Assembly: GCA_012295275.1 (NCBI GenBank)
Contig: CM022675.1
Location: 2,450,197-2,514,196, forward strand
Direction: 5' to 3'
DNA: 64,000 nucleotides
Source: Chrysomallon squamiferum
Lineage: Eukaryota > Mollusca > Gastropoda > Neomphalida > Peltospiridae
Shown here: piece after piece, positions 62,976-64,000 of the stretch
Layout: every line of letters begins with the position of its first letter
How positions within the stretch are numbered: the first letter of the stretch is position 1
Notes under the pieces: model-generated
Seen by the model: the letters and a program-made list of their open reading frames with translations, nothing else
Told to the model about the DNA's origin: nothing
Database searches by the model: none
Translations under genes and position numbers: made by a program

Positions 62976-63010
62976 GTAGTAGTAGTGGTAGTAGTAGTAG
63001 TGGTAGTAGT
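62640..63010. repeat. (AGT)n-rich imperfect microsatellite
   Basis: Inverted counterpart of 41160-41530; open frames of poly-Ser, poly-Val or poly-Thr are artefacts. Confidence 0.93.
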
Positions 63011-63359
63011 AACTTCATTAGTATTTTAATTCTTCCTTTTTATAATTTTATTTTCTTCTGTTGTTTTAAATTTTGTTTAAGAGAGAAGTTAATACTTTAC
63101 ATTCATATTTTTTATTTGTGTTTAAGATAATATTAAAAAAAGAGAGTAAAACATCGTCCTAAGAGTGCATAAATTCATCCCAGTGTTAAAATTGTAAGTC
63201 TCTCATTTGTGTGTATATAATAATAGTTGGATTGTTGTATCTTTTTGTTAGACAAACAAACAGTTTTACCCCGAGACATCAAACCTATACTACAAATGAA
63301 TTATCTGTACATTTTATGATAATGATCATTTTTAACTTTTTAATTATTATTGCTGTTGT

Positions 63360-63376
63360 TGTTGTTATTATTATTA

Positions 63377-63455
<79 letters not shown>
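63360..63455. repeat. (ATT)n microsatellite
   Basis: Inverted counterpart of 40757-40840, somewhat longer. Confidence 0.93.
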
Positions 63456-63796
63456 TTTGTCCGAATTAATAATCAAACCAAACATACCTAAGTACATTAT
63501 AATTCCAGCTTGGTAAATAGTTACAGAATAGACTAATGTTATAAATAGGCAGATGAATGCGAACATTCACTGAACTTTTGGTGGCATCTTAACCCGTGAC
63601 AGCACGACCAATGAGCAACGACTACACATCATGATTTGATATCATAGTTTGATCATCATAATTGTACAAGATTATATTGACATTGATCTATAAGTACTTA
63701 ATTAAGTAGTGAAAATGTAATTTCATTGAGTAGTTAAAAACTTACTAACTGTGGCAAAAATGTAGTATAGGCATTCAAGGGTTTTAATGTAAATGT

Positions 63797-63836
<40 letters not shown>

Positions 63837-64000
63837 CACTTAAACTATGAATTTCAAAAGCCTAGGTTTGTTTTTCAATATCTTCAGATAGTCTGACAGC
63901 GAAATTATTTATTTATTTATTTATTCATCTCAATAAAGCCATCCTTTAATGAAATAAAATTAGAAACAAATGTTATTATCTGATACATGTTACATTGATG

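Larger units (their letters stand above)
60770..63999 (-). repeat. right arm of large inverted repeat
   Basis: Reverse complement of 40200-43560, with the anchors listed there. It runs off the right edge. Since the left arm leads to the 3' end of the partial copy, an inverted receptor 3' end is expected about 2 kb past the edge. Confidence 0.88.

Noticed and set aside
62608-63130. Poly-Ser, poly-Thr or poly-Val protein
   Set aside because: Three frames of one AGT trinucleotide tract.

Overview
This is an AT-rich metazoan nuclear sequence. Genes are split by GT-AG introns, microsatellites (TTA/TAA, CT/GA, GATA, CA/GT, CATA, AAAT) are extremely dense, and there are decayed Tc1, LINE and SINE insertions. 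The domain content plus this repeat style fit a lophotrochozoan, most likely a cephalopod mollusc such as an octopus; that assignment is inference and nothing in the window proves it.

The window is a local cluster of one receptor family in different states of decay. (1) At the left edge are the last two coding exons of a plus-strand copy (22-480), whose 5' part lies outside. (2) A complete plus-strand gene runs from 17408 to 27250. Its 19 coding exons join in frame to 889 residues: signal peptide, two EGF-like modules, ZP-N, the start of ZP-C, four SRCR modules, the rest of ZP-C, a furin-type RKRR site, one membrane span and a short basic tail. The SRCR modules sit inside the ZP-C module. (3) A plus-strand partial copy (34918-38486) holds only the 3' half and is broken in its last two coding exons. 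(4) A minus-strand copy (51954 down to 44105) has the signal, EGF, ZP-N and SRCR exons. It carries a TGA in place of a conserved cysteine codon and several frameshifts, and it stops at a 200-N gap (43801-44000). (5) Between copies are relics: an isolated inverted SRCR exon (29993-30159) and fragments around 31.5-32.75 kb.

Layout: 0.5-5.7 kb is 3' flank of the left-edge copy. 5.7-17.1 kb is a higher-order tandem array built from receptor-gene 5' flank, with a ~2.4 kb unit, ~65 bp minisatellites, long CT tracts, and two copies of a TATA-plus-leader-exon block. 17.4-28.2 kb is the intact gene and its 3' UTR. 28.2-34.9 kb is transposon and relic territory. 34.9-39.1 kb is the broken copy. 40.2-43.8 kb and 60.75-64.0 kb are inverted copies of each other around the minus-strand gene. 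52-57 kb is that gene's 5' flank plus LINE, SINE and MITE insertions.

The likely product is a type-I membrane or furin-released ZP-polymerising glycoprotein displaying SRCR ligand-binding domains, broadly comparable to DMBT1-like SRCR/ZP proteins. The ligand and tissue cannot be read from sequence.
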